Part shown: positions 26,401 through 34,020 of the stretch, piece after piece
How the letters are laid out: each line of letters starts with the position of its first letter
How positions within the stretch are numbered: position 1 is the first letter of the stretch
Assembly: GCA_049970695.1 (NCBI GenBank)
Contig: JBMFML010000004.1
Span: 1-64,000 of the forward strand
Length of the DNA stretch: 64,000 nt
Direction: 5' to 3'
DNA from: UBA285 sp049970695
Lineage (GTDB): Archaea; Thermoproteota; Thermoprotei_A; Sulfolobales; Desulfurococcaceae
Made by a program: the position numbers and the translations under genes
The notes under the pieces: generated by a model
What the model saw: the letters and a program-made list of their open reading frames with translations, nothing else
Databases searched by the model: none
What the model was told of the DNA's origin: nothing

Positions 26401-26889
26401 GCACTCTCCCCAAAGCTGCTGAACCATGTCGCGGAGTTCGCGGTATCTCGGCGATCTCTCAACCATGTTCTTCCAGTTTATGTCGAAAAAGCCCCCGGGG
26501 ATTTTCAGCATCTCGAAGACATCGCTCTTTGTAAGAGTGCCGTTTACTACTCTCCACGATATTATTTCTCTTAAGTCCATTTTGCCGCCTTCGACGTAGT
26601 CTACTACTTGCTCTAGAAGAGATCCGGAGAACGTAAACGTTACTTTAACGTCTGGGTACTTCGAAAGGATGTAGGCCATCTTGTAGTAGTTGCCCACGCT
26701 GTGCATCCTGACCCAGGGAAGCACGAAGTAGGTCTCGTCGGGGCTGTAGTACCAGGGCTGGTGGTAGTGCCATATGAACGCAACGTATATCTTTTGCTGC
26801 TGAGACTCCAGCTGTGGTAGGACTAGTGCCAGTGAAACTATCAGTACGGCTAGTAGTGCCGAAACCAGCAATTTACGGGCAAACGTCAA
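23479..26889 (-). CDS. Secreted, membrane-anchored GH57 glycoside hydrolase (amylopullulanase-like)
   Basis: The protein has 1136 residues. An N-terminal signal (about 5-25) is followed by the GH57 catalytic domain: IWHYHQPW (motif 1), TPRGVWPAEQAVNEYA near 300 with the catalytic Glu, VVIALDGENPWEHYPEFG with the acid/base Asp, and KAEASDWWWWYGG (motif 5, normally SDWFWW). After about 600 come beta-rich modules resembling glucodextranase/DOMON-type carbohydrate-binding domains (two PVxDDxGP- or VDLGI-like repeats). A Thr/Pro-rich linker (about 1055-1105) and a final hydrophobic helix ending in KRGK anchor it to the outer face. It is expected to cut alpha-1,4/1,6 glucans outside the cell. TTG start after GGGGTG. 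Confidence 0.87.
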   Translation of the reverse strand: MTFARKLLVSALLAVLIVSLALVLPQLESQQQKIYVAFIWHYHQPWYYSPDETYFVLPWVRMHSVGNYYKMAYILSKYPDVKVTFTFSGSLLEQVVDYVEGGKMDLREIISWRVVNGTLTKSDVFEMLKIPGGFFDINWKNMVERSPRYRELRDMVQQLWGECTQIAKAEDELVDCMVGRFTGGNLLSQNVVDLATLFNLLWIDPMVAREQYPAIYSLMNRAYTERNPSFTREDLRQVLLVHRDIMSKLLPAYRELVAKGQVELIPVPYSHPIAPLLADAGLSEDLEYHVVKSIELFQKYLNYTPRGVWPAEQAVNEYAVHAFKKAGMTWTVTDSTILTKTGASATTINELGLAWYIEFPEGRIYVFFRETTISNLISFNYGGWNQDQAVSDLVNRLLAYRAQAAGPRLVVIALDGENPWEHYPEFGTVFLTKLYARLSELQRQGLVETITPGEFAEKFPEAARELPQKTYAYLNLKGVDISDLPQNSYGDAYSDLPRATVTARLPEGSWGGGELAIWIGHRQENVALMWLIKAREDVFKALGVGGFRELYAKRPDVAKYLLKAEASDWWWWYGGDGGGSAAPFDPLFKAYLKRAYELSGLAPPPYLEVKAYPDGTPRGVLNAVPPKLLTEAIRVDGDLGDWAAAANRGEVVEAVVGRIVDKAYAAVNRTHVFFAFRLTASSLDGIKVAVYFATPATSMSPYAPGFNVYPRNKPVDLGIHLAREVLVDPVKKTAVISSAAKGEWKPTGSAIIALGGSPGNYTIELAFSARDANLAEGELAYFAVVVYVNDEPVEWSSRLGLAYQIYVPRPPAELAGRVILSIEDPVGDDDGPGGYKYPQNPVFVPGVFDLTKFVVIDAGDKVVLKFYFRNLGGNPWNGPNGWSMQQIHVFIKTTLPDPGNKSSLLNIEIAHGWHMALLVGPGWGAEPLPIGEKTGLYYYDKKDPVVQDGSLKPYADMAENAIVVEISKELLYDVENIDKWVWVVAVTSHDGYGSNRIRPFVVGGGEWQVGVPQEYALAVLKNVVPYVMDLLARTKEEQYSMLKSFDPATGALAKVYGIGYTVATTTPPTQTPTTTPTTTPTETPTTTTEGTTTPTGLPATTPTTPEAWVPPAWAIAVVAIVAVVAVILVAALKRGK

Positions 26890-26965
26890 ACCAGCACCCC
26901 TACAGTGCGCTTTAATTAGTTAAGGTTAAATGCTTTTGAAGTAGAAGCAGTGGTAATGGGCTCTC

Positions 26966-28045
26966 GTGGTGTCAATAGTGGCTAAGTGGGTGTGTCCCTA
27001 CTGCGGCTTCGCGAGCGGGCTGTTCACAAGCTACTACTGGAAATGCCCTTCGTGTGGTAAGCCTCTTTTCGTGGAGTACAGAGTAACTGGCGATACCACG
27101 TCGTCTAAGAACGTTTGGGAGAGGTATCGGGGCTTCCTCCCCTTTAAGCCCGAGAAAACAAGAGGCGAGGGACTAACTCCTCTAGTAGTTGAAAAGGCCA
27201 GTGGTCAAGAGCTCCTGTTCAAACTAGAGTACCTGAATCCCGGTGGGAGCTTTAAAGACCGTGGAACATCACTTGCCATTTCCTACGCGTCTAAAATGGG
27301 CTACAAGAAAGCCGTCGTTGATACAAGTGGAAACACCGGTATTTCAGTGGCTCTCTACTCAAGGCTCTACGGTATAGAAGCTACTGTTGTAATGCCGAGG
27401 CAGGCTCCAGAGGGCAAAAAGAAAGCTGTAAAAAGGCTCGGGGCACAACTCGTGGAAGCCGAGGGCAGAATCGGCGCGTCAAAACTCGTAGAAGAGTTTA
27501 TTAAAAGCAGCGACGTCTACTATGTTGCACACCTGTGGAACCCCCTCTACGTTATTGGCCACGCGACAATAGCATACGAGGTCTACGAAGACTACGGTAT
27601 ACCCGACTACGTAATTGCACCAGTAGGTTCAGGCGGTCTGCTGCTCTCGCTGATTTACGGATTTGAGACTCTTCAGAAACTAGGACTTGCAAAAAAAGCG
27701 CCCGTGTTCATAGCTGTTCAGGGATATAGCTGCCAGCCTGTTTACGAAGCCATGTACAGGAGGCAGGCCGAGGGAGAAGAGTCCACGCTTGCAGATGGAA
27801 TCATGGTTGTAAACCCGCCGAGGCTTAACGAAATTGTGAATGCGCTAAGGAAAAGCGGCGGCGATGTCGTGCTGCTCGGTAATAGCGAGATTGAGAAGGC
27901 GCTTAACACGCTGTGGGACTGGGGATTCCTAGTAGAGCCTACCTCGGCAGTAGTTTACGCTGCCTACGAGAAAATAAAGAACAAGATTCCGCATGGTAGC
28001 AGTATCTTGCTTACTTTAACGGGCTCGGGTCTTAAGACTCTTTAA
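26966..28045 (+). CDS. thrC: Threonine synthase (PLP-dependent, fold type II)
   Basis: The protein has 359 residues. An N-terminal zinc-ribbon-like element (WVCPYCGFASG...WKCPSCGKPL) is typical of archaeal ThrC-like proteins. EGLTPLVVEK, LEYLNPGGSFKDRG with the PLP lysine, DTSGNTGISVALYS, APVGSGGLLLS and LTLTGSGLKTL are the family motifs. It converts O-phosphohomoserine to threonine. The length and ribbon fit threonine synthase better than threonine dehydratase, though related cysteate synthases look similar. There are no other thr genes in the window. Confidence 0.83.
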   Translation: MVSIVAKWVCPYCGFASGLFTSYYWKCPSCGKPLFVEYRVTGDTTSSKNVWERYRGFLPFKPEKTRGEGLTPLVVEKASGQELLFKLEYLNPGGSFKDRGTSLAISYASKMGYKKAVVDTSGNTGISVALYSRLYGIEATVVMPRQAPEGKKKAVKRLGAQLVEAEGRIGASKLVEEFIKSSDVYYVAHLWNPLYVIGHATIAYEVYEDYGIPDYVIAPVGSGGLLLSLIYGFETLQKLGLAKKAPVFIAVQGYSCQPVYEAMYRRQAEGEESTLADGIMVVNPPRLNEIVNALRKSGGDVVLLGNSEIEKALNTLWDWGFLVEPTSAVVYAAYEKIKNKIPHGSSILLTLTGSGLKTL

Positions 28046-28133
28046 AGCCACGACCGCGAGCACTAAGCGGAAAATTGAGAGAACGTGCACAGTTCCCTAG
28101 CAAAGCCGCACGGTTCGGATACAAGTGCTTAGC

Positions 28134-28146
28134 GGGGATATTAGCC
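28134..28146 (+). promoter_or_regulatory. BRE/TATA-like element of the SRP RNA
   Basis: GGGGATATTAGCC lies about 26 bp upstream of the base of the terminal helix at 28168, at the expected distance for a TATA box. A second AT-rich stretch (GCAAATAAACT, 28152-28162) sits between and recurs identically 34 bp before the tRNA-Arg gene. Confidence 0.45.
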
Positions 28147-28167
28147 ACTTAGCAAATAAACTATATT

Positions 28168-28454
28168 GCCCGCGGGCACGGGTAGGCCCCAGGCTACTGG
28201 GGCAGTAACCGCGCACTGCGCGTGCTCGCGCGCCATCCCCCACGCGCAGCAATGAACTCCGCCCCGTGGGGCTGGTGGAGGCGGGGCCCCCTTCCGAGGA
28301 AGGGGGTGAACCGCCTTAGCCGGGGGAACCAGGCCAGGCCCGGAAGGGAGCAACCTAACCCCGGACACCAGCGTTCACGGGTCACCGGAGGGAGTTGCCG
28401 TGGAGAGGCTCTGGCGCGCTGACACGCGCAGTGCGTGGAGCCGTGCCCGCGGGC
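28168..28454 (+). ncRNA. ffs: Signal recognition particle 7S RNA
   Basis: About 287 nt. The terminal helix is formed by GCCCGCGGGCACGG at 28168 and its exact complement ending at 28454. The conserved helix 8 sequence GCCAGGCCCGGAAGGGAGCA (about 28333-28352) carries the GGAA tetraloop and the SRP54-binding internal loop. The GC-rich helices between (for instance GGGGCCCCCTTCC with GGAAGGGGGT) are those of archaeal SRP RNA helices 5 and 6. It is followed at once by CTTTTA. It is much more GC-rich than its surroundings. Reading frames over it are artefacts. Confidence 0.95.
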
Positions 28455-28457
28455 CTT

Positions 28458-29543
28458 TTACAACCTCCCACTAAATACGAGTACTAATAGTAGCAGCGCT
28501 AGTGCAATTGCGTTCACAGCTTTGCTCGCTTTCGGCCCTAGCAATACGTCCACGATCCTGCCACCATCTGTAATGAACAGCGGTAGTGCATTGATGAGCA
28601 TTAAACCGAAGTTGACTACGTAAATCCACATCAACGCTTTAAGCACGTGTATAAACCACAGGGCACCTATAAGCCACACAACGCGCTCATTGGGTGCAAG
28701 TGGTATTAGCGTAACTCCCAGCCTAGTCTCGTTTCTACCCTTGTAGACTACGACTTCTTTAAAGCCCTCGCCAGGCCGGTAAATCTGCAGAACTAGCACA
28801 GCCGGCTCGGTATTGTTTAAGAAGGTTCTTAGTGCATCGATGGTGGCACTTGTGCCGTTTATGTAGTAAACCACGTCATGAGGCTTGAGGCCATACCTAT
28901 CTGCCAAGCTTCCATTTTCGACAGATGTTATCACAAACCCACCTGGCTGAACAATGAACTGCGCTATTTGCGCAGATAATAGCGCTAACGCGAGATTTGC
29001 CGCCACCCCCATTGAGAGAATGGCCACTTTAGCGGCTTTGCTGGCTTTCTCGAAGACTTCTTCGTCAACTTCGATGAACGCCGCAGGGATTATAAGCGCG
29101 AGCATTATGCCCCAGGACTTAACGGGCACGCCCGCTTTAAGTGCTATTTTCGCGTGAAGGTACTCGTGCAAGCTTACCGCTATGAACACCGCTACCAGGA
29201 AGTATAGCAAGTCTTCGCCCACGACATTTAATCCCGGGATGAGAACGACTGCTCCTCTTTCGCCCGTGTGAATGCTTCTTGCCACTGTCATGAGCAGCGC
29301 GTATAGCGAGAGGGCGAGTGCCAATAGGTACAAGAGGCCTCCTACAAGCCCTAGGAGGCGAATACTGGTGGTTTTCTTGGGAGTAGCCTTCCCTGGCTTC
29401 TTAACGACTAGCAGAACTCCGTAGCGGAGCTCTGCTCCGGGTATAAGCCTGCTGAGGACTCTGAACCTCCACAAAGCATTGAGAGCAATCCACAAGAGGA
29501 GCAGTGCAAGTAGCAGCGTTAATACCTCCTGCAAATCCACCAA
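28458..29543 (-). CDS. Site-2 protease-like intramembrane metalloprotease (M50) with PDZ domain
   Basis: The protein has 361 residues and multiple hydrophobic helices. HEYLHAKIALKAG is the HExxH zinc motif in a membrane helix. INALPLFITDGGRIVDVL carries the conserved N-x-x-P...DGG third ligand motif of the S2P family (Asp present). Between them, about residues 190-265, is a PDZ domain (SVENGSLADRYGLKPHDVVYYING). It would cut membrane-spanning regulators or signal peptides in the membrane. The gene ends 3 bp from the SRP RNA 3' end, convergent with it. Confidence 0.85.
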   Translation of the reverse strand: MVDLQEVLTLLLALLLLWIALNALWRFRVLSRLIPGAELRYGVLLVVKKPGKATPKKTTSIRLLGLVGGLLYLLALALSLYALLMTVARSIHTGERGAVVLIPGLNVVGEDLLYFLVAVFIAVSLHEYLHAKIALKAGVPVKSWGIMLALIIPAAFIEVDEEVFEKASKAAKVAILSMGVAANLALALLSAQIAQFIVQPGGFVITSVENGSLADRYGLKPHDVVYYINGTSATIDALRTFLNNTEPAVLVLQIYRPGEGFKEVVVYKGRNETRLGVTLIPLAPNERVVWLIGALWFIHVLKALMWIYVVNFGLMLINALPLFITDGGRIVDVLLGPKASKAVNAIALALLLLVLVFSGRL

Positions 29544-29667
29544 CCCAGGTTACTACGAGCATGTAGTGCGTGACTCTTAAAAATCTACAACCAGCAGCCC
29601 TCGCGCCGAGTACTACTTTAATAGCGGAGTGCAAAAGCACACATGTTTTTCAGGCACTACTAAAACG

Positions 29668-29675
29668 CTTATAAG
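29668..29675 (+). promoter_or_regulatory. TATA box of the nucleotidyltransferase gene
   Basis: AAAACGCTTATAAG is a near-consensus BRE-TATA element. Initiation near 29697 is downstream of the first possible GTG (29629), which argues that the real start lies at 29716 or 29722. Confidence 0.6.
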
Positions 29676-29715
29676 TCTCCTGGAGAGACGACAAATCGAA
29701 AAGCGCAGAGAAGTC

Positions 29716-30441
29716 GTGAAATTGGCGAGAACAAGAGTAAGTAGAACTCCAGAATTTAGGGAAGTTATCTACTCTGAAGAGCATTGGCGATTACTGAGAG
29801 AACTGAGAGAAAAAGCGCAAAGAATAATGGAGGTTTTTGCCTCAAACAATATAGAGGCTTGGTTGCACGGCAGCGTAGCGAGGGGGGATGTTAAGAAGAC
29901 TAGCGATGTAGACATAGTCTTGCCGAGAAAAGTACCCGGCTACCTAATTGAGCACCTCTTAGAGAGAGCGGGGTTTAAGCCGTATGCACGGTACCTCGTT
30001 GCAGCGACACCTACCTCTACTATTAAAGCCTACATTATGCTAGACGAAGAAGAGCGCATCTCAGTAAACTTCCCCCTAACAGACTTCAAGCCCATTGAGC
30101 TAGAATTTTACAAGTTTGGAGGTTACATAACATACAATGAATTACTCGAAGACAAGAGGGTGCCGGGAGTAAACAAGAACTTAGTTCTCATCATTCCAAC
30201 ACCCATGGGGCACAAAGAACTACCAGTAATAGGGTATGAGAGCTATGTCGCGGAGTTCTTGGGAGTGAGCATAGAGGTCGTCCTAGAAAGAGTGGAGGTG
30301 CTCACAAGAAGGGATGAAGTAGGACGCACGGGCATATATGCAAAGCTCGCTCTCGCCCCTGATGAGGGAATAGAAGAGGGGCTTAGGAGGCTACTTAGAG
30401 AGCGCCCACTGCTTAGGAAAATACATGCCGACTCGCTTTAA
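29716..30441 (+). CDS. Nucleotidyltransferase domain protein (polymerase beta superfamily)
   Basis: The protein has about 241 residues. EAWLHGSVARGDVKKTSDVDIVLP contains the GSxARG and DxD pair of the minimal nucleotidyltransferase fold. The C-terminal portion is alpha/beta without an obvious acceptor domain. The upstream TATA box places the start at GTG 29716 or TTG 29722 rather than 29629. The stop overlaps that of pelota by four bases (convergent). Related archaeal proteins of this size are conserved but uncharacterised, and the substrate is unknown. Confidence 0.7.
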   Translation: MKLARTRVSRTPEFREVIYSEEHWRLLRELREKAQRIMEVFASNNIEAWLHGSVARGDVKKTSDVDIVLPRKVPGYLIEHLLERAGFKPYARYLVAATPTSTIKAYIMLDEEERISVNFPLTDFKPIELEFYKFGGYITYNELLEDKRVPGVNKNLVLIIPTPMGHKELPVIGYESYVAEFLGVSIEVVLERVEVLTRRDEVGRTGIYAKLALAPDEGIEEGLRRLLRERPLLRKIHADSL

Positions 30442-31520
30442 TTCTTCTCAAATTCTTCTATATTCAGCTGTAGTTTAAACCTATTTATGGCTATTACTCC
30501 GCCAAAACCCAGTACCTCGGCTCCAATATCACTTTTGCCTGGAATAATCACTACTTCTGCTCTCCTGCTATATGCCGCATTCAGCGTTTCGTAGACGAGC
30601 CTTCTCTCTTCCTCGTTGGGGGATCTAAGTAGCTCGTCTACAACTACAAGCTTCTTAACCGCGCCAATTACTGCCGCGTTGTAGACATTGCCAAGACCGT
30701 ATGATACCAGCTCGTGGTCTTTCACTAAGAGTTCTTTAAATTCCTCGATGATTTCTCCAGCTTTTAGTAGAGCTAGTTCTTGCGCGATTTTCTTCGCTAC
30801 ATCCCTATTGAGTACTTCTTTAACTCCACTACAACTACCCGTAGACGTTGTGTCAACGTATATTGGAAGACTCGCTTTCTCGGCAATTTTGCTCTTAACA
30901 GCGTTTTTGACTTCGCCGGGTCCCGCTACTATTACTGCATCGACTTTCTCACTTGAAATAATGTGCAGAGAGCTCGCGACTACTTCTTCGATGTGCTCTC
31001 TGAGAGCCGATTCGTAGTCAAACGAGTAGAGCTTGCTTGGTATACTCGAGGAGCGCTCCCAAACATATTTCACGCCCTGCTCTGCCAAGACAGCCGCACA
31101 GGCGTCCTCGGAGTCGACTAGAACGATGAGTACCTTCTGCTTCTTAACTGCAAGCTTTTCAATGTAGTCTAGTTCGAAGTCGCTCCACTTCTCCTTGACA
31201 ATCGTTATTACATCACCTAAACCTAGCGATAGTGTATGGTGCTTGCCTCTAACTCCATAGTCCTCGGGTCCATCTACTACTACGCCCTTAACTCTCAGCC
31301 TATTGCTAAACTCCTGGTATTCAACGTCTTCTACTCTGACTCCAAGTACCATGGGAAGCCTCCGGCCTTCTGAGCCTTCGCCTACTTTTACTTCTCTCGT
31401 TGTTCTAGCGTAGACCACGTCGCCCCTGTTTATTACATTGAATAGTGCCCAGAGGTCGTCGAGCGTTTCAACTTGGAGTTTCACAATCCCGTTTCTGAGG
31501 TTCTTTTCAATAATCCTCAC
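30438..31520 (-). CDS. pelA: Pelota/Dom34, ribosome rescue factor
   Basis: The protein has 360 residues. The N-terminal Sm-like domain has LWALFNVINRGDVVYARTTREV. The central domain carries VIVAGPGEVKN and the C-terminal domain VSYGLGNVYNAAVIGAVKKLVVVDELLR, the eRF1-like core. Pelota binds stalled ribosomes with aEF1A and splits them with ABCE1. It lacks a GGQ motif, as expected. No ABCE1 or aEF1A gene is adjacent. Confidence 0.95.
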   Translation of the reverse strand: MRIIEKNLRNGIVKLQVETLDDLWALFNVINRGDVVYARTTREVKVGEGSEGRRLPMVLGVRVEDVEYQEFSNRLRVKGVVVDGPEDYGVRGKHHTLSLGLGDVITIVKEKWSDFELDYIEKLAVKKQKVLIVLVDSEDACAAVLAEQGVKYVWERSSSIPSKLYSFDYESALREHIEEVVASSLHIISSEKVDAVIVAGPGEVKNAVKSKIAEKASLPIYVDTTSTGSCSGVKEVLNRDVAKKIAQELALLKAGEIIEEFKELLVKDHELVSYGLGNVYNAAVIGAVKKLVVVDELLRSPNEEERRLVYETLNAAYSRRAEVVIIPGKSDIGAEVLGFGGVIAINRFKLQLNIEEFEKN

Positions 31521-31584
31521 TAGCGGAGCCCCTCTACGCTGCTCGCTATTACCACATAGTAGTGTAGTTTTTCAGTCTCTTTAG

Positions 31585-31593
31585 AAGTATTTA
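31585..31593 (+). promoter_or_regulatory. TATA-like element of polB
   Basis: AAGTATTTAAT lies just before the GTG 31597. A start 24-26 bp downstream would be near 31610, coinciding with ATG 31609, so the message is probably leaderless and the GTG is upstream of transcription. Confidence 0.5.
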
Positions 31594-31608
31594 ATTGTGT
31601 GGGAGCTA

Positions 31609-34002
31609 ATGGAGGAGCTTGAGTTTTACCTGCTGGATGCGACTTATGAGGTCGTTGCTAAAGAGCCTCACATAATCATGTGGGCCGTGACTCGAGATGG
31701 GCGTCGCGTTGTCTTACGCGACCGCACATTTAGACCTTATTTTTACGCGATACTCAAAGAAGGCGTTGACCCGCAACTAGTAGTTTCCAAGATTAAGCTG
31801 CAGTCAGAAATGCAGTCCCCCATTATAGGAGCAGAGGTTGTAGACAAGAGGTATTATGGTAAGCCCGTCAAGGCAGTCAAAATAACAACCGTCATACCAG
31901 AGTTCGTGAGAAAGTACAGAGAAAAAGTGGGGAGGCTTCCAGAAGTCTACGAGGTTGTTGAAGCAGACATCAGGTTTACAATGAGATATCTGCTAGACAA
32001 GGAGCTGAGGCCTTGTGGTTGGCACGTCGCTAAAGTTAACCCACTGAAGTTAACGCCTGGTTTCAGAGTAAGCGACGAGTACGAAATTGTTGGTGAAGTG
32101 CGTTCTCTCGAGGACTCTACACCACCTAAAGATCTCAGAATAGCCGCTGTAGATATTGAGGTCTACACAGAACACGGCTCACCGAAAGCTGCAAGAGACC
32201 CCATAATCATTATCGGTGTCGGCACGAACAGGGGTGAATTGCACCAATTCGTCGCAGAAGATCTCAACGATAAGAAAATAATCATGGAGTTCGTAGATTA
32301 CATTAACAAATACGACCCCGACATAATTCTAGGCTATAACATAAACTTCTTTGACTGGCCATACTTAATCGATAGGTCAAAGATACACGGTATCCAGCTA
32401 GATGTGGGGCGTAGAAAGGGCGTGCCTCCGTCGACTAGCACGTATGGGCACGTCTCTATTCCGGGCAGGCTCAACGTGGACTTACTACACTTCGCCGAAG
32501 AAATTCCCGAGATAAAGCTCAAGAGCCTCGATGTAGTGGCAGATTACCTCGGCGTAATGAAGCGGGAAGAAAGAACACTAATAGACTACACAGATATACC
32601 AAAGCTCTGGAGAAGTCCGGAGAAGAGGAAACTCGTACTCAAATACAATATAGATGACGTAGTCTCAACCCTAGGCCTTGGCGAGAAGTTTCTGCCTTTT
32701 GCGATGCAACTCTCCTACCTCACGAGACTACCGCTAGACCAAGTAGGAGCCGCGAGTGTTGGTCATAGGCTTGAGTGGTTTTTAATGTATGAAGCATACA
32801 AGAGAGGCGAGCTCATACCAAGTAGAGAGGAGAGGCCCGCAGAACCTTACAAGGGCGCGGTAGTCTTAACACCTATACCCGGTGTTCACAAGGACATAGC
32901 CGTCTTGGACTTCACCAGCATGTACCCGAGCATTATGATAAAGTACAATGTGGGGCCAGACACTATTGTGAGAGACGCCGCGTGCGATGAGTCGATACAC
33001 AACGTAGCTCCCGAGATTGGTCACTGCTTTGTCAAAGAGCCTCCGGGATTCTTTAAGAGCGTCTTAACAAAGCTATTGGAGCTGAGAAAGACCCTTAAGG
33101 AACAGCTCAAGAAATACCCGCCCGACTCTTACGAGTACAGACTGCTGGACGAGAGGCAAAAGGCTATTAAAATACTGGCCAATGCAACGTACGGCTACAT
33201 GGGCTGGGCTGGTGCGAGGTGGTATTGTAGGGAGTGCGCAGAAGCTGTAACAGCCTGGGGCAGAGCGCTTATAAGGAAGTCTATAGAAATCGCACAGGGA
33301 CTTGGGCTCAAAGTAATATATGGTGACACGGACTCTCTCTTCCTAACTTATCAGCCCGAGAAAATAAACGCGTTCATAGAAATCGTGCAAAAAGACCTCG
33401 GCTTCGAAATTAAGGTAGACAAAGTTTACAAAGCAGTCTTTTTCAGCGAAGCAAAAAAGAGGTATGCGGGCCTTCTAGAAGACGGTAGAATCGACATCGT
33501 GGGCTTTGAGGCCGTGCGTGGTGATTGGGCTGATGTAGCCAAAGACGTCCAGGAAAAAGTAACTGAAATCTTGCTGAGGGAAGGCAACGTCTCGAAGGCT
33601 ATTGAGTACGTTAGAAACATAATAACAGACCTCGTTCAAGGCAAAATACCTCTCGAAAAGCTCATCATATGGAAGACCCTTACAAAGCCTATTTCAGAGT
33701 ACGACGTAGATTCTCCACACGTGAAAGCAGCTAAGAAGATGCTGAGGCTTGGATACAGAGTCGACGTGGGCGATAAAGTAGGATACGTAGTTGTCAAGGG
33801 TGCGGGTAAAATATCTGACCGAGCAGAGCCCTACATGCTGATTAAAGACCCAAATATGATTGACCACAACTACTACATAGACCACCAAATAGTCCCGGCA
33901 GCGCTAAGAATACTGGAGTACTTTGGTGTAACAGAAGCTCAGTTAAAGCGGGTCTATACTTCGAGAAAAAGCCTCTTTGATTTCGTAGCCAAGAAGCAGT
34001 AG
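31609..34002 (+). CDS. polB: Family B DNA polymerase
   Basis: The protein has about 797 residues. The exonuclease motifs are AAVDIEVYTE (Exo I), YNINFFDWPYL (Exo II) and YNIDDVVSTL (Exo III), so proofreading is intact. The polymerase motifs are DFTSMYPSIM (A), RQKAIKILANATYGY (B) and YGDTDSLF (C). The N-terminal domain with the uracil-reading pocket is present. It resembles the compact archaeal B3/Pfu-like type in length. It replicates or repairs chromosomal DNA and ends 19 bp before dnaG, convergent. Confidence 0.96.
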   Translation: MEELEFYLLDATYEVVAKEPHIIMWAVTRDGRRVVLRDRTFRPYFYAILKEGVDPQLVVSKIKLQSEMQSPIIGAEVVDKRYYGKPVKAVKITTVIPEFVRKYREKVGRLPEVYEVVEADIRFTMRYLLDKELRPCGWHVAKVNPLKLTPGFRVSDEYEIVGEVRSLEDSTPPKDLRIAAVDIEVYTEHGSPKAARDPIIIIGVGTNRGELHQFVAEDLNDKKIIMEFVDYINKYDPDIILGYNINFFDWPYLIDRSKIHGIQLDVGRRKGVPPSTSTYGHVSIPGRLNVDLLHFAEEIPEIKLKSLDVVADYLGVMKREERTLIDYTDIPKLWRSPEKRKLVLKYNIDDVVSTLGLGEKFLPFAMQLSYLTRLPLDQVGAASVGHRLEWFLMYEAYKRGELIPSREERPAEPYKGAVVLTPIPGVHKDIAVLDFTSMYPSIMIKYNVGPDTIVRDAACDESIHNVAPEIGHCFVKEPPGFFKSVLTKLLELRKTLKEQLKKYPPDSYEYRLLDERQKAIKILANATYGYMGWAGARWYCRECAEAVTAWGRALIRKSIEIAQGLGLKVIYGDTDSLFLTYQPEKINAFIEIVQKDLGFEIKVDKVYKAVFFSEAKKRYAGLLEDGRIDIVGFEAVRGDWADVAKDVQEKVTEILLREGNVSKAIEYVRNIITDLVQGKIPLEKLIIWKTLTKPISEYDVDSPHVKAAKKMLRLGYRVDVGDKVGYVVVKGAGKISDRAEPYMLIKDPNMIDHNYYIDHQIVPAALRILEYFGVTEAQLKRVYTSRKSLFDFVAKKQ

Positions 34003-34020
34003 TACTAATTAAAGCGCGCA

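Noticed and set aside
28141..28422. Open frames over the SRP RNA on both strands
   Set aside because: The region folds as SRP RNA with its conserved helix 8 loop; the frames are a product of high GC content.
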